Source of the DNA: Streptomyces griseicoloratus
GTDB taxonomy: Bacteria > Actinomycetota > Actinomycetes > Streptomycetales > Streptomycetaceae
Direction: 5' to 3'
Assembly (NCBI RefSeq): GCF_014534645.1
Contig: NZ_JACVQF010000222.1
Coordinates: 91,201 to 155,200, forward strand
DNA: 64,000 nucleotides
Shown here: positions 34,043 to 42,697 of the stretch, one piece after another
Numbering within the stretch: position 1 is the first letter of the stretch
Layout of the letters: every line of letters begins with the position of its first letter
Made by a program: the position numbers and the translations under genes
The notes under the pieces: model-generated
Databases searched by the model: none
The model's input: the letters and a program-made list of their open reading frames with translations, nothing else
Told to the model about the DNA's origin: nothing

Positions 34043-35000
34043 GTAAGCCTCCTGACGGGGTTTCTCGGGGTTCGGCGGCGAGGACGTGCACGGCGGCCAG
34101 GTGTCCCGGGGCCGTGGCGGTGACGACGACCCGCTGCCCGCCGTGGGCGGTGAACGGCTCCGCCGCGCTCAGCAGCGGGGTGAGGCACCCGGCGCGTGCG
34201 GCGGCGGCCTTGCGGGCGGGCGCGCCGAGCAGTGCGGCGACGGCGCGGCCGCGGGGCGAGGTGTCGAGCACCGGATGGACGGGGGCGGCCGGCTCGGACT
34301 GCACCGCGCTCAGCAGGTCCCCGACGGCGAGGCCGAGGTCGCCGTCGGGGGCGTCGGCGCCCGGCGGCACGAAGGCGCAGGCCGCCCGCAGCGTGCCCCG
34401 CACGGGTGCGCCGCGGCGCTCCGCGGCCGCCCGCGGCTCCAGGACCAGCGCCACGGCGCCCTCCTCGCCGGGCTCCCCCGCTGCCACCGCCTCGGCGGAC
34501 CGGTCCTCGACGGCGACGACGACCACCAGGTCGGCGCGGCCGAGGACGAGTGCGCGGACGGCCGTCTGCAGCGCCTCGACGCCGGCGACACCGGAGGTGG
34601 TGAGGGTGCAGCTGAAGCCCTTGAGGCACTGTTCGGCGGCGAGCCGTCCGGCGAGCACGTTGACCGCGAAGTAGGGGGCGAGCGCGGGACGCAGCCGTTC
34701 GGCCCCGGCGGCGACGACGGTGCGGTCCATGTCCCGGAACAGCGGCGCGAGCCCGTTGTTGGTGCCGACGACGAGTCCGCGGCGCTCCGGCGGCACCTGC
34801 TCCGGGGTCGTGGCGCAGCGCAGCGCGCGCCGGCCCGCGGCCAGCAGGTAGCGGGCGCCCGCCGGCAGGTACTTGTGGCCGCGCGGGCCCAGTTCGGCGT
34901 CGGCGTCGAACCAGGCGCCGGGCGGGGCGCCGGGGCCCGGGACGACGGCGGCCACGCCGGTGACCACGACGTCCCGGAGTTCGTGACGGTGTGTCAGCAC
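34023..35000 (-). CDS. Short ketosynthase-like protein without active Cys (b)
   Basis: The protein has 325 residues, about 80 shorter than a normal KS. The nucleophile region reads SCTLTTSGVAGVEAL (near residue 137), with no Cys at the active position. Neither His motif is present. It starts with GTG seven bases before the stop of the KS at 34994, so the two are translationally coupled and probably form a heterodimer. Its seventh codon from the end is TTA (34044-34046), a bldA codon. The C-terminus ends ESTA. Confidence 0.78.
   Translation of the reverse strand: MLTHRHELRDVVVTGVAAVVPGPGAPPGAWFDADAELGPRGHKYLPAGARYLLAAGRRALRCATTPEQVPPERRGLVVGTNNGLAPLFRDMDRTVVAAGAERLRPALAPYFAVNVLAGRLAAEQCLKGFSCTLTTSGVAGVEALQTAVRALVLGRADLVVVVAVEDRSAEAVAAGEPGEEGAVALVLEPRAAAERRGAPVRGTLRAACAFVPPGADAPDGDLGLAVGDLLSAVQSEPAAPVHPVLDTSPRGRAVAALLGAPARKAAAARAGCLTPLLSAAEPFTAHGGQRVVVTATAPGHLAAVHVLAAEPRETPSGGLRAESTA
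34040..34053 (-). promoter_or_regulatory. TTA codon lying in the ribosome-binding region of the enoyl reductase gene
   Basis: Reading on the minus strand: AGGAGG (34048-34053), then TTA (34044-34046) and the GTG start of the reductase (34040-34042). The TTA is in frame in the KS-like gene. In Streptomyces TTA needs the bldA tRNA. A ribosome pausing here would cover the next gene's start region, and successful decoding could allow coupling. Confidence 0.7.
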
Positions 35001-36214
35001 GCGACCGCCTCCCGTACCACCAGGGAGATGTTGTTGCCGCCGAAGGCGTAGGCGTTGACCAGCACGGCGGTGCCGGTGAGCGGGGTCCGGGCGGTCGGCA
35101 GCGGCACGTCGCAGCGGGGGTCGGGCGCCCCGACGGGCACGTTGGGCGGTACGCTGCCGCGGCCGGCGATCAGGGTGGCGGCGACGGCGGCGAGGCCCGC
35201 GGCGGCCCCGCCGGTGTGCCCGACGAGCGCCTTGAGGCTGTACAGCGGAGGTACGGCCGCCTCCCGCGCGAACACCTCGCGCAGGGCGGCGCTCTCCACC
35301 CGGTCGTTCAGCCGGGTGCCGGTGCCGTGCGGGATCACGCAGCCGACCTCGCCGGGCGCGACGGAGCTGCGGTCCAGGGCCTCCCGCAGGGCGCGGACGA
35401 TCTGCTCGCCGCTCTCCTCCGGTGCGGTGGGGTGGCCGGCGTCGCAGCTCCAGCCGGACTCGCCGATCTCGGCGAGCGGCCGGGCACGGCGGGCCGCCGC
35501 GTGCACGGCCGATTCGAGCACCAGGATGCCCGCTCCCTCGCCGAAGACGGTGCCCGCCCGGCCGGCGGCGAACGGGCGGCAGCCGTGGGCGTCGACGGCG
35601 CCGAGACGGTTGAAGTTGGCGAGCGCGATGCGGGAGTAGGCGTCGGCACCCCCGGTGACGACGACGTCGGCCTCGCCGCAGCGGATCATGTCGGCGGCGG
35701 TGGCGAGCGCGAATCCGCTGGCGGCACAGGCGTTGCTGGTGCTGCTCACGGGTCCGGTGACGCCGAGTTCGGCGGCCAGCCGCGAGGCGACCTCGAAGTC
35801 GGGCCGCCAGGTGTGCGGCGCGGCCGGACCGGCGGGCGGGTCCTGCTCGGGAGGCGGGTTCTGCTCGGCCGGTGCGCGGTCCCGTTCGCGGTCACCGATG
35901 GCGCCCATGCAGGTCCCGAGCACCACCGCGGTCCGCCCCGCGGGCAGCCCCTCCCGGGCCAGGCCCGCTCCGGCCAGGGCCTCGCGCGCCGCACGCACGG
36001 CGAACGAGGTGGCGCGGCCCGGAGCGTCGCCCGCCTCCGTGCCGAGCGCGGGCTCCGGCACCAGGTACATCAGGGGCAGTTCCATGCGCGCCCACGGGTC
36101 GGGCACCTTGTCGGGCTGCACGGCACGGGCACGGTCCATGGCGTCCCGCAGCGCGGGCACCCCGGTGCCGTGGCACGTGACGGCACCGACTCCGGTGACC
36201 AGGACGGGTTCCAT
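34994..36214 (-). CDS. Beta-ketoacyl-ACP synthase (KS C), full Cys-His-His triad
   Basis: The protein has 406 residues. Active Cys163 is in SNACAASGFALA, the first His in PHGTGTRLND and the second in ALVGHTGGAAAG. The Lys before the second His motif is in SLKAL. The C-terminal AFGGNNISLVV loop is normal. It overlaps the following KS-like gene by 7 bases and the preceding thioesterase-like stop by 1 base. An unusual Pro/Glu-rich insertion lies at residues 114-134. It forms the likely pair with KS-like b. Confidence 0.9.
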   Translation of the reverse strand: MEPVLVTGVGAVTCHGTGVPALRDAMDRARAVQPDKVPDPWARMELPLMYLVPEPALGTEAGDAPGRATSFAVRAAREALAGAGLAREGLPAGRTAVVLGTCMGAIGDRERDRAPAEQNPPPEQDPPAGPAAPHTWRPDFEVASRLAAELGVTGPVSSTSNACAASGFALATAADMIRCGEADVVVTGGADAYSRIALANFNRLGAVDAHGCRPFAAGRAGTVFGEGAGILVLESAVHAAARRARPLAEIGESGWSCDAGHPTAPEESGEQIVRALREALDRSSVAPGEVGCVIPHGTGTRLNDRVESAALREVFAREAAVPPLYSLKALVGHTGGAAAGLAAVAATLIAGRGSVPPNVPVGAPDPRCDVPLPTARTPLTGTAVLVNAYAFGGNNISLVVREAVAC

Positions 36215-37215
36215 CAGCCGTGCTGCCCGTTGAGCCGCTGGATCATACGGTCGTCGAACTCCGCGAGGCTCCAGTCCCTCCGGTTCTCGATCAACGCGTA
36301 GCCGTGGGTGATCCTGCCGGTCGCGGTGTGCACGGGGACGCCGTCGCGCAGGACGTAGCAGTCCATCCGGGCGGTGTAGATGAGCCGCTTGAAGACGTCC
36401 TCGACGGTCAGGACGGTGTAGATGTCCTCCTCCATGCGGGCCTCGGCGAGCATGACGAGGGAGTTCTTCGGCACGACCGGGATCCAGTTCTGCTCGTCCA
36501 GCAGCCGTTTGATGGAGATGCCGCGGTCGGCGAGGAAGAGGTCGACGGCCTCCTCCATCAGGCGCAGGTAGCCGGACATCTGCAGACGCTCGGTGAAGTG
36601 GCAGTAGAAGTACGGGATACGCCACTTCCAGCCGTAGGCGTTGGCGTCCCGCGTCAGTGCGGCGAGCAGTTCGTCGCCGTCCGCCACGGTGGCCGGCGGG
36701 GTGGAGGCGACCGGTACCCGGACGAGTGAGGAGCGGTCGATCTCCTTGACGGTGAACGGCTCCAGCACCTGGGGCACCGGGGCGGCCCCGCCTCCGCGCG
36801 GGTCGTGCCGCAGGGCCACCCGGACCTTGGCGGAGACCGTCTTGACCGGGGTCGAGGACCCGTGGATGTCCAGTCCGACGGTCAGGGCGATCTCTCCGTC
36901 GACGGGTTTGCCCTCGGCGACGACCCGCGCCGTGACGATGTCGTCGATGTGGGTGGCGGAGACGATCGCGGCGTCGATGCTCACGATGTCGACGCACAGC
37001 CCGAAGTCCTCGTACAGCATCCCGGCCGGCCAGCCGCTGCGTCGCAGGTGCTCGAGGACGGCCTCCTCGACGAGGTAGTTGACGTGCTTGAAGCCGATCC
37101 AGGTACAGATGTTGGAGCCCTCGTACCGTGGCCTCAGTTGGACGGTCGTGGGGTGCTCCAGGGCGTCCACGGAGTCCGGCAGCGAACGGGCGGTGGACAC
37201 GGATGCCTTGGTCAC
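36214..37215 (-). CDS. Tandem-hotdog thioesterase-like protein
   Basis: The protein has 333 residues. Two hotdog-like halves are visible. The first has YLVEEAVLEHLRRSGWPAGM and SIDAAIVSATHIDDIVTARV. The second has MSGYLRLMEEAVDLFLADRG and PVVPKNSLVMLAEARMEED. The second half resembles 4-hydroxybenzoyl-CoA-type thioesterases; its usual catalytic Asp/Glu may be the Glu of LMEEAVD. It could release or edit acyl-ACP, but could also be a dehydratase-like enzyme. The GTG start overlaps the hydrolase stop. Confidence 0.7.
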   Translation of the reverse strand: MTKASVSTARSLPDSVDALEHPTTVQLRPRYEGSNICTWIGFKHVNYLVEEAVLEHLRRSGWPAGMLYEDFGLCVDIVSIDAAIVSATHIDDIVTARVVAEGKPVDGEIALTVGLDIHGSSTPVKTVSAKVRVALRHDPRGGGAAPVPQVLEPFTVKEIDRSSLVRVPVASTPPATVADGDELLAALTRDANAYGWKWRIPYFYCHFTERLQMSGYLRLMEEAVDLFLADRGISIKRLLDEQNWIPVVPKNSLVMLAEARMEEDIYTVLTVEDVFKRLIYTARMDCYVLRDGVPVHTATGRITHGYALIENRRDWSLAEFDDRMIQRLNGQHG

Positions 37216-37982
37216 GTCATCTCCAGTGGGGCGTCGGCCGGCGGGGCGCCGGCGGAGCGGTCGGACGGGGCGGGCAGCGAGGCGAGGAAGTCGCCGAGCA
37301 GCCGGGTGAAGGACCGGGGCCGCTCGGCCATCGGGAAGTGCCCGCACGACGGGAACACGTCGAGCCGGGCCGCCGGCAGGGCGCGGGCCAGGTTCCGCGC
37401 GTCGGACGGGGGCGCGGCGCGGTCGTCCTGGCCGGCGACGACCAGGACGGGCGGCCGGACGCGGTGCAGCGGCAGTGCGGGGGTGCGCAGATAGGCCCCG
37501 AAGAAGTCCATCCAGCCGTACGGGCCGATCGTCTCCCGCACGCGCAGCGCCATCGCGTGCCGGACCGTAGGGTCGATGCGGCCGGCCGCGGTCACGTGCA
37601 GTCCCTCTTCGAGGATCTGGTGGAACCGGTTGAAGTAGTAGGAGATCGTGTCCCAGTCGAAGTCTCGTCGGCGCGGCCGGTAGAAGGGGGCCACGAGCAC
37701 GGCCCCGCGCAGCGGCGACGCGTCCGGTGACGCGAGGTGTTCGAGCAGGGCGTTGGCGGCGAAGGAGTGCGCCACCACGACCTGGGCGCGGGTGGCGCGC
37801 ACCACCTCCGCGACGGTCCGCGCCGGGTCGCCGGGGAGGCCGGGGGCCGCGGTGCCGTCGAACGGCCAGTCGATGTCGGCCGCGGTGATCCGGACGTCCT
37901 CGGGGGCCTGGGCACGGCAGTGGTCCCACAGACGTGTGCTGCCGGCCAGCCCGTGCAGCAGCGTCACCCGCAGGTCGCTCAT
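37212..37982 (-). CDS. Alpha/beta hydrolase (second in PKS operon)
   Basis: The protein has 256 residues. VTLLHGLAGSTRLWDHC begins the fold. The nucleophile elbow is VVVAHSFAANALL (Ser in AHSFA). The acid lies near VVAGQDDRAAPPS and the catalytic His in SCGHFPMAERP. Overlaps at both ends (ATGA with the KS-like gene, GTGA with the thioesterase-like gene) put it firmly in the operon. It is probably an acyl thioesterase or hydrolase acting on the PKS product; the substrate is unknown. Confidence 0.83.
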   Translation of the reverse strand: MSDLRVTLLHGLAGSTRLWDHCRAQAPEDVRITAADIDWPFDGTAAPGLPGDPARTVAEVVRATRAQVVVAHSFAANALLEHLASPDASPLRGAVLVAPFYRPRRRDFDWDTISYYFNRFHQILEEGLHVTAAGRIDPTVRHAMALRVRETIGPYGWMDFFGAYLRTPALPLHRVRPPVLVVAGQDDRAAPPSDARNLARALPAARLDVFPSCGHFPMAERPRSFTRLLGDFLASLPAPSDRSAGAPPADAPLEMT

Positions 37983-39001
37983 GACGGGCCTCCCCCGGCC
38001 GGTGCGGGCATGCGGTGCAGGACGAGCGCGGCCGCGGCGTCGTCCTCGCCCGGGCCGCCGCCGGTGCTGCCCTGTCCGGCGGTGGCGAGCATGGAGCGGC
38101 TCGCCGTGCGGGTGAGTTCGGCGGTGGCGGCCACGCACTGCAGCACCCCGAGGGCGCCCGAACAGCGGCCGTGACGCGCGCTCAGGTCGTACGCGGGGAC
38201 ACCGGCGGGGGCCGTGGTGCCCGCTGTGGCGGGCGGCAGCGGGCGTTCCGGCAGCCACCAGGCGTCCGGCGGGGTGTCCTCGTCGTCGCGTACGGCGGCG
38301 AGGGCGCGGGCCGGGTCGCCTGCGCGGGCGTAGCGGCCGATGCGGGCGAGCGGGGTGCCGCCCCGGTCCCGGACGGCGTCGGCGGCCTCGGCGACGAGGG
38401 CGACCGCGCCGTCGAACAGCGGCTCGGCGTCGCCGACCAGGTGCCGCACCGGCTCGTTGACCGGCTCGACGCCGATGACCAGGGCGCGCCGCAGCCGTCC
38501 GGCGGCGATGAGCGTGCGGGCCCAGTGCACGGCGTCCAGCCCGGAGGTCGGGCCGTTGGTCAGGGTGACGTTGGCGCCGCGCAGGCCGTGGGTGATGGCG
38601 ACCCAGGAAGCGGTGACGTTGCTGGCGGTGTTGGGCAGCAGCATGGGACTGGTGGCCTTGTACGTGCTGCGCCTGATGGTGGCCGAGGCGTCGCAGACGG
38701 TGTCGACGTTGCCCCAGTTGCTGCTGACCACCACGCCGAAGTCGGCACCGTCCACGGTGAGGTCCCCGTCGGTGCCGAGCAGTCCGGCGTCGGCGAGCGC
38801 GTCCCGCGCGGCGCACAGGGCCAGTTTGGTGGCCCGGTCCTTGTACCGCAGGCCGGGTCCCCGCAGTGCGTCCACCGGATCCGTGCCAAGGGCCGTGTCC
38901 GGCGGATCCAGCAGGGCGCCGGGTCCGCTCACCCCCGCGAGGGCGGTGCCCAGTCCGCTGATCAGCACGTCCGTGCGCACCGTCGTCTCTGCTGCCCGCA
39001 T
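37979..39001 (-). CDS. Short ketosynthase-like protein without active Cys (a)
   Basis: The protein has 340 residues. At the nucleophile position it has TLTNGPTSGLDAV, with Pro151 instead of Cys. The HGTGT and GHT motifs are missing. It starts directly after the stop of KS B (no gap), the usual KS-alpha/KS-beta order. It would be expected to set chain length or stabilise the partner. Residues 235-275 contain an acidic, low-complexity stretch. Confidence 0.78.
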   Translation of the reverse strand: MRAAETTVRTDVLISGLGTALAGVSGPGALLDPPDTALGTDPVDALRGPGLRYKDRATKLALCAARDALADAGLLGTDGDLTVDGADFGVVVSSNWGNVDTVCDASATIRRSTYKATSPMLLPNTASNVTASWVAITHGLRGANVTLTNGPTSGLDAVHWARTLIAAGRLRRALVIGVEPVNEPVRHLVGDAEPLFDGAVALVAEAADAVRDRGGTPLARIGRYARAGDPARALAAVRDDEDTPPDAWWLPERPLPPATAGTTAPAGVPAYDLSARHGRCSGALGVLQCVAATAELTRTASRSMLATAGQGSTGGGPGEDDAAAALVLHRMPAPAGGGPS

Positions 39002-40138
39002 CTACGCCACCTTCTCCACGACGGCCACGGCGTTGAGGCCGCCGAAGCCGAAGGAGTCGATCTGGGCCAGGGAGAGGTCGGGGTCGACGACCGGCTCGGA
39101 GCCCAGCCGGAAACCGGCCATCTCCTCGATCGGATCGGCGAGCCCGAGCGTGGGCGGCACCCGCCCGGAGGCGAGCGACTGCACGGCGGTGATCAGGCTG
39201 TGCAGCCCGGAGGCGCCGGCGGTGTGCCCGATCATCGACTTGACCGCGGTCATCCGCGGGGGCGTCTCCACCCCGGCGAAGACGTCGACGAGCGCCTGCG
39301 CCTCGGCGACGTCGTTGTGCGGGGTCCCCGTGCCGTGCAGCAGGACCAGGTCGATGTCGGCGGGTTTCACGCCGGCCCGTGCGTGGGCGTCGCGCATGAC
39401 CCGGCCGATGCTCTCCGCGTCGGGTGCCGAGGGGTGGGAGGCGTCGCAGTTGACCCCGACGCCCCTGACCCGGGCGTACGGCCGGGTGCCGGGCGGCGGG
39501 CTGCGGTGCAGTACCACGGCGGCGGCGCCGTCGCCCTGGAGCATCCCGCGCCGGTCGCGGTCGAAGGGCCGTACCGCGTCGGGTGCCTTGTGGTAGACGC
39601 GGTCGAGCATGCCGTAGGTGCTCTCGGTGATGGTGTCTGCGCCGGCCACCACCACGGTGTCCGCCTCGCCGAGGTCGAGCAGGTCGGCGGCCATGCCGAG
39701 CGCGTACAGGGAGGCGGCGCAGGCGTTGGCGACGGTGTAGGTGCGGCCGGCCCGGAAGCGGCGGCGCAGTGCGGTGCCGAAGTGCAGGTCCGCCGGGTCG
39801 AAGGGGGTGCCGTCGCACCAGTTCAGCTCGACGGAGCGCAGTTCGCGCAGGGTGGTGCCGATCACCACGGGGATGTCCGTCAGGTCCTCGGCCATCCCGG
39901 CGTCGGCCAGTGCCTCGGCCACGGCGTCCAGGAGCCACCGGGTGGGCCGCAGCGGGCGGTCCTCGCCGGGCGCGGCCCGGTCGTCGATCTCGTAGGCGTT
40001 GCGGGCCCGGAAGTTGGCCGGCTCGAAGCCGCGCAGCGGCGCGAGGCCGGTGCGGCCGGCGCACAGCGCGTCGAAGGTGGCGGCCCGGTCGGCGCCGACG
40101 CTGCAGTTGGCGCCCATGCCGGTGATCAGGCCGCTCAT
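39002..40138 (-). CDS. Beta-ketoacyl-ACP synthase (KS B), full Cys-His-His triad
   Basis: The protein has 378 residues, slightly short for a KS. Active Cys140 is in VANACAASLYALG, the first His in LLHGTGTPHND and the second in KSMIGHTAGASG. The C-terminal SFGFGGLNAVAVV is normal. The ATG overlaps the stop of KS A (ATGA). It is likely the catalytic partner of KS-like a. It may condense malonyl-ACP with the growing chain, in parallel with KS A or KS C. Confidence 0.9.
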   Translation of the reverse strand: MSGLITGMGANCSVGADRAATFDALCAGRTGLAPLRGFEPANFRARNAYEIDDRAAPGEDRPLRPTRWLLDAVAEALADAGMAEDLTDIPVVIGTTLRELRSVELNWCDGTPFDPADLHFGTALRRRFRAGRTYTVANACAASLYALGMAADLLDLGEADTVVVAGADTITESTYGMLDRVYHKAPDAVRPFDRDRRGMLQGDGAAAVVLHRSPPPGTRPYARVRGVGVNCDASHPSAPDAESIGRVMRDAHARAGVKPADIDLVLLHGTGTPHNDVAEAQALVDVFAGVETPPRMTAVKSMIGHTAGASGLHSLITAVQSLASGRVPPTLGLADPIEEMAGFRLGSEPVVDPDLSLAQIDSFGFGGLNAVAVVEKVA

Positions 40139-41418
40139 CGGGCCTCCCCCGCGAGGGCCGGCGCCGCCCCGGTGTACTTGCCGAGGATCAGCACGGCGTT
40201 GTTGCCGCCGAAGGCGAGGGCGTTGTTCTGGACGACCCGCAGGTCGGCCTCGCGCGGCACGTTGGGGACGCAGTCGAGTCCGCACTCGGGGTCGGTCTCG
40301 ACGTGGTTGATGGTGGGCGGGATGAAGCCCTCGGCGATGGCGAGGGCACAGGCGGCGGAGGCCAGGGAGCTGGCCGCGCCCATGGTGTGCCCGATCATCG
40401 CCTTGATGGAGATGGTGCTCGGCGGCCGCTCGCCGAACACCCGGCGGATCGCGGCGGCCTCGGTGACGTCGTTGGCCTTGGTGCCGGTGCCGTGCGCCGA
40501 GATGAAGTCGATCTCCTCGGGCTTGACGCGGGCGTTGGCGTGGGCGAGTTCGATGCAGCGGGCGATGCTGTCGCGGTCGGGGGCGACCGGGTGGTGGGCG
40601 TCGCAGTTGAGCCCGTAGCCGAGGACCTCGCAGTAGATGCGGGCGCCCCGGGCGAGCGCGGACTCCAGGGTCTCCAGCAGCAGGACGCCCGCGCCCTCGC
40701 CGGTGAGGATGCCCTTGCGGCCCACGTCGAACGGCTGGCACGCCTCGGGGGCGATGGTGCCGAGCCGGTAGAAGCCGGTGAACGTCTTGCGGCACATCGC
40801 GTCCGCGCCGCCGACCAGGGCGATGTCGACGTCGCCGCCGCGCAGCGCGTCGAGTCCGTAGCCGATGGCGTAGTTGCCGGCCGCGCAGGCGGTGGCGAGG
40901 GTGGTGGCCTCGACGTCGGTCAGGCCCAGTTCCCTGACCACCGCGGAGGAGAGCAGCCCGGCGGAGGTGCGGCGGGCGACGGTCGGGTCGAGGTGTTCGG
41001 GGCCGTCGGCGAGTTGGGCGGCCACCAGCCGGTCCAGGTCGGCGGATTCGCCGTCGGTGGTGCCGATGCAGACGAGGGCCCGGCGGGAGCGCAGTTCCGC
41101 GGGGTCCATCCCCGCGTCGCGTGCCGCCATGACCGCCGCCGCCGTGGAGAACTGCGCGGCCCGGCCCAGGTGTTCGGTGGGTGTGCGGGTGATCCATTCA
41201 CCGGGGTCGAATCCCGTGACCTCGCAGCCGTTGGCGTGTGCGAACCCCTCGGTGTCGAAGGCGGTGATGGGCCGGGCGCCGTTGCGGCCCTCGCGCAGCC
41301 CGGCCAGGAACTCCCCGACGCCGATGCCGATGCTGGTCACCGTGCCGAGCCCGGTGACCACCACCCGTCGTGACGCGTGCCCGGCCTCGGGCGGCCTGCT
41401 GGTCGTCACGGAGCTCAC
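40135..41418 (-). CDS. Beta-ketoacyl-ACP synthase (KS A, FabF-like), full Cys-His-His triad
   Basis: The protein has 427 residues, full length for FabF. Active Cys178 is in TLATACAAGNYAIGYG, with SAHGTGTKANDVTEA and IKAMIGHTMGAASS supplying the two His residues. NALAFGGNNAVLIL closes the fold. It is coupled to the ACP gene upstream (4-base overlap) and to KS B downstream. It is the closest of the three KSs to a housekeeping FabF, but its position between ACP 2 and KS B shows that it belongs to the specialised pathway. Confidence 0.92.
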   Translation of the reverse strand: MSSVTTSRPPEAGHASRRVVVTGLGTVTSIGIGVGEFLAGLREGRNGARPITAFDTEGFAHANGCEVTGFDPGEWITRTPTEHLGRAAQFSTAAAVMAARDAGMDPAELRSRRALVCIGTTDGESADLDRLVAAQLADGPEHLDPTVARRTSAGLLSSAVVRELGLTDVEATTLATACAAGNYAIGYGLDALRGGDVDIALVGGADAMCRKTFTGFYRLGTIAPEACQPFDVGRKGILTGEGAGVLLLETLESALARGARIYCEVLGYGLNCDAHHPVAPDRDSIARCIELAHANARVKPEEIDFISAHGTGTKANDVTEAAAIRRVFGERPPSTISIKAMIGHTMGAASSLASAACALAIAEGFIPPTINHVETDPECGLDCVPNVPREADLRVVQNNALAFGGNNAVLILGKYTGAAPALAGEAR

Positions 41419-41687
41419 CGGGCCGGCAGCGCCCGGTCCACCACCGACTCCACGCCGTCGAGGTTGACCATGCGGCTGAGTTCGTCCTGCTCGATGGTGA
41501 TGCCGAACTCGCGTTCCAGGGCCGCCAGGATCTCGATGGCCCGCAGCGAGTCGGCGTCGTGCTCCTCCTTGAACAGGCTGGTGTCGGTGAGTTCCGCGGG
41601 ATCGATCTCCAGGATCCTGCAGACCATCTCCTTGATCTTGGCCTTGCGCGCCTCGCGGTCGGCGATGGTGTTGTCCGGCGTGGTCAT
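41415..41687 (-). CDS. Discrete acyl carrier protein 2
   Basis: The protein has 90 residues. The phosphopantetheine Ser is in HDADSLRAIEILAALE near residue 46. Helix III reads FGITIEQDELSRMVNLDG. It is clearly divergent from ACP 1, which suggests different partners or a loading versus elongation role. It overlaps KS A by four bases. The start at 41687 is the ATG of MTTPDNTIA. Confidence 0.9.
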   Translation of the reverse strand: MTTPDNTIADREARKAKIKEMVCRILEIDPAELTDTSLFKEEHDADSLRAIEILAALEREFGITIEQDELSRMVNLDGVESVVDRALPAR

Positions 41688-41733
41688 CTGCTCTCCAGGG
41701 TCGGTGGGTGGACGCGAAGCGGCGAAACGGCGG

Positions 41734-42663
41734 TCACAGCCGGACGAGGACGTCCTTGACCAGCCACTCCATGGTTTCGACGATTTCTGCGGGACGCATG
41801 GACAGATCGAGCACCATCAGCTGCACACCGGCCCGCCGGTAGGCGTCGATCTCCTTGACGACCTCGTCGGCGGTGCCCCTGATGCTGACCCGGTCGGACA
41901 TGAAGTCCATGACCTCGAAGGGCGGCACCAGGGCACGGCGTACGGTGATCTCGATCGCGGCCGGATCGCGGCCGGCCTCGGTGGTGAGCCGGCCGAGGGT
42001 GGCGCGGGCCGCCGTGATCTCGTCCGGGTACAGCTCGTGCGCGAGCCAGCCGTCGCCGAGCCTGGCCACGCGGCGCAGGGCGGCGTCGGTGTTGCCTCCG
42101 ACGTAGACGGGCGGTCCGGTCCTGCTGTGCGGCCGGGAGGCGAGCCACATGTCGTCGAAGTCGGTGAACCGGCCGTGGAAGGAGGTGGGGTGACGGGCCG
42201 CCCACAGGGTGCGCATCACCTCGATGGCCTCGTCGGTGCGGGCACCCCGCTGGGTGCGCGGGACTCCGACGGTCCTGAACTCCTCGTCCATCCAGCCGAT
42301 CCCGGCGCCGAGCACGGTCCGGCCCAGGGAGAGCTGGTCGAGCGAGGCCAGTTCGGAGGCGAGGATGACGGGATTGCGGTACGGGAGGGCCATGACGTGG
42401 GAGCCGATGCGCACGCGCTCGGTGACGCCGGCGACGACGCCCATCACGGCGACGGGTTCGAGCCAGGCCACGCCCCAGTTGTAGGCGTCGGCGGTCTTGG
42501 CCCGCGGGTAGAGGCAGGTGCTGTTGCGGGTCCGTGGCAGGGCGACGTGGCTGCTGACCCAGACGGAGTCGAACCCCATACGGTCGGCGGCCGTCGCCAC
42601 GTCGAGGAGGTAGCGGCGGCGGCCCGGCGGACCGACGGTGGGCAGTGCGATACCGAACTTCAC
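41734..42663 (-). CDS. LLM-class F420-dependent oxidoreductase
   Basis: The protein has 309 residues, a TIM-barrel luciferase-like protein. MKFGIALPTVGPPGRRRYLL opens it. FDSVWVSSHVALP, VAGVTERVRIGSHVMALPY and VLGAGIGWMDEEFRTVG are typical of the F420-using branch. F420 or FMN would serve as hydride carrier. It is the second gene of the long minus-strand operon, 46 bases before ACP 2. It may reduce or oxidise a pathway intermediate; the exact step is unknown. Confidence 0.87.
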   Translation of the reverse strand: MKFGIALPTVGPPGRRRYLLDVATAADRMGFDSVWVSSHVALPRTRNSTCLYPRAKTADAYNWGVAWLEPVAVMGVVAGVTERVRIGSHVMALPYRNPVILASELASLDQLSLGRTVLGAGIGWMDEEFRTVGVPRTQRGARTDEAIEVMRTLWAARHPTSFHGRFTDFDDMWLASRPHSRTGPPVYVGGNTDAALRRVARLGDGWLAHELYPDEITAARATLGRLTTEAGRDPAAIEITVRRALVPPFEVMDFMSDRVSIRGTADEVVKEIDAYRRAGVQLMVLDLSMRPAEIVETMEWLVKDVLVRL

Positions 42664-42697
42664 GGGGCATCTCCAGGGCGGTGGCGGCGCTGTCCGG

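Noticed and set aside
38015-40618. An 867-codon plus-strand open frame across KS B and KS-like a
   Set aside because: It is antisense to genes with intact KS motifs and has no recognisable domain.
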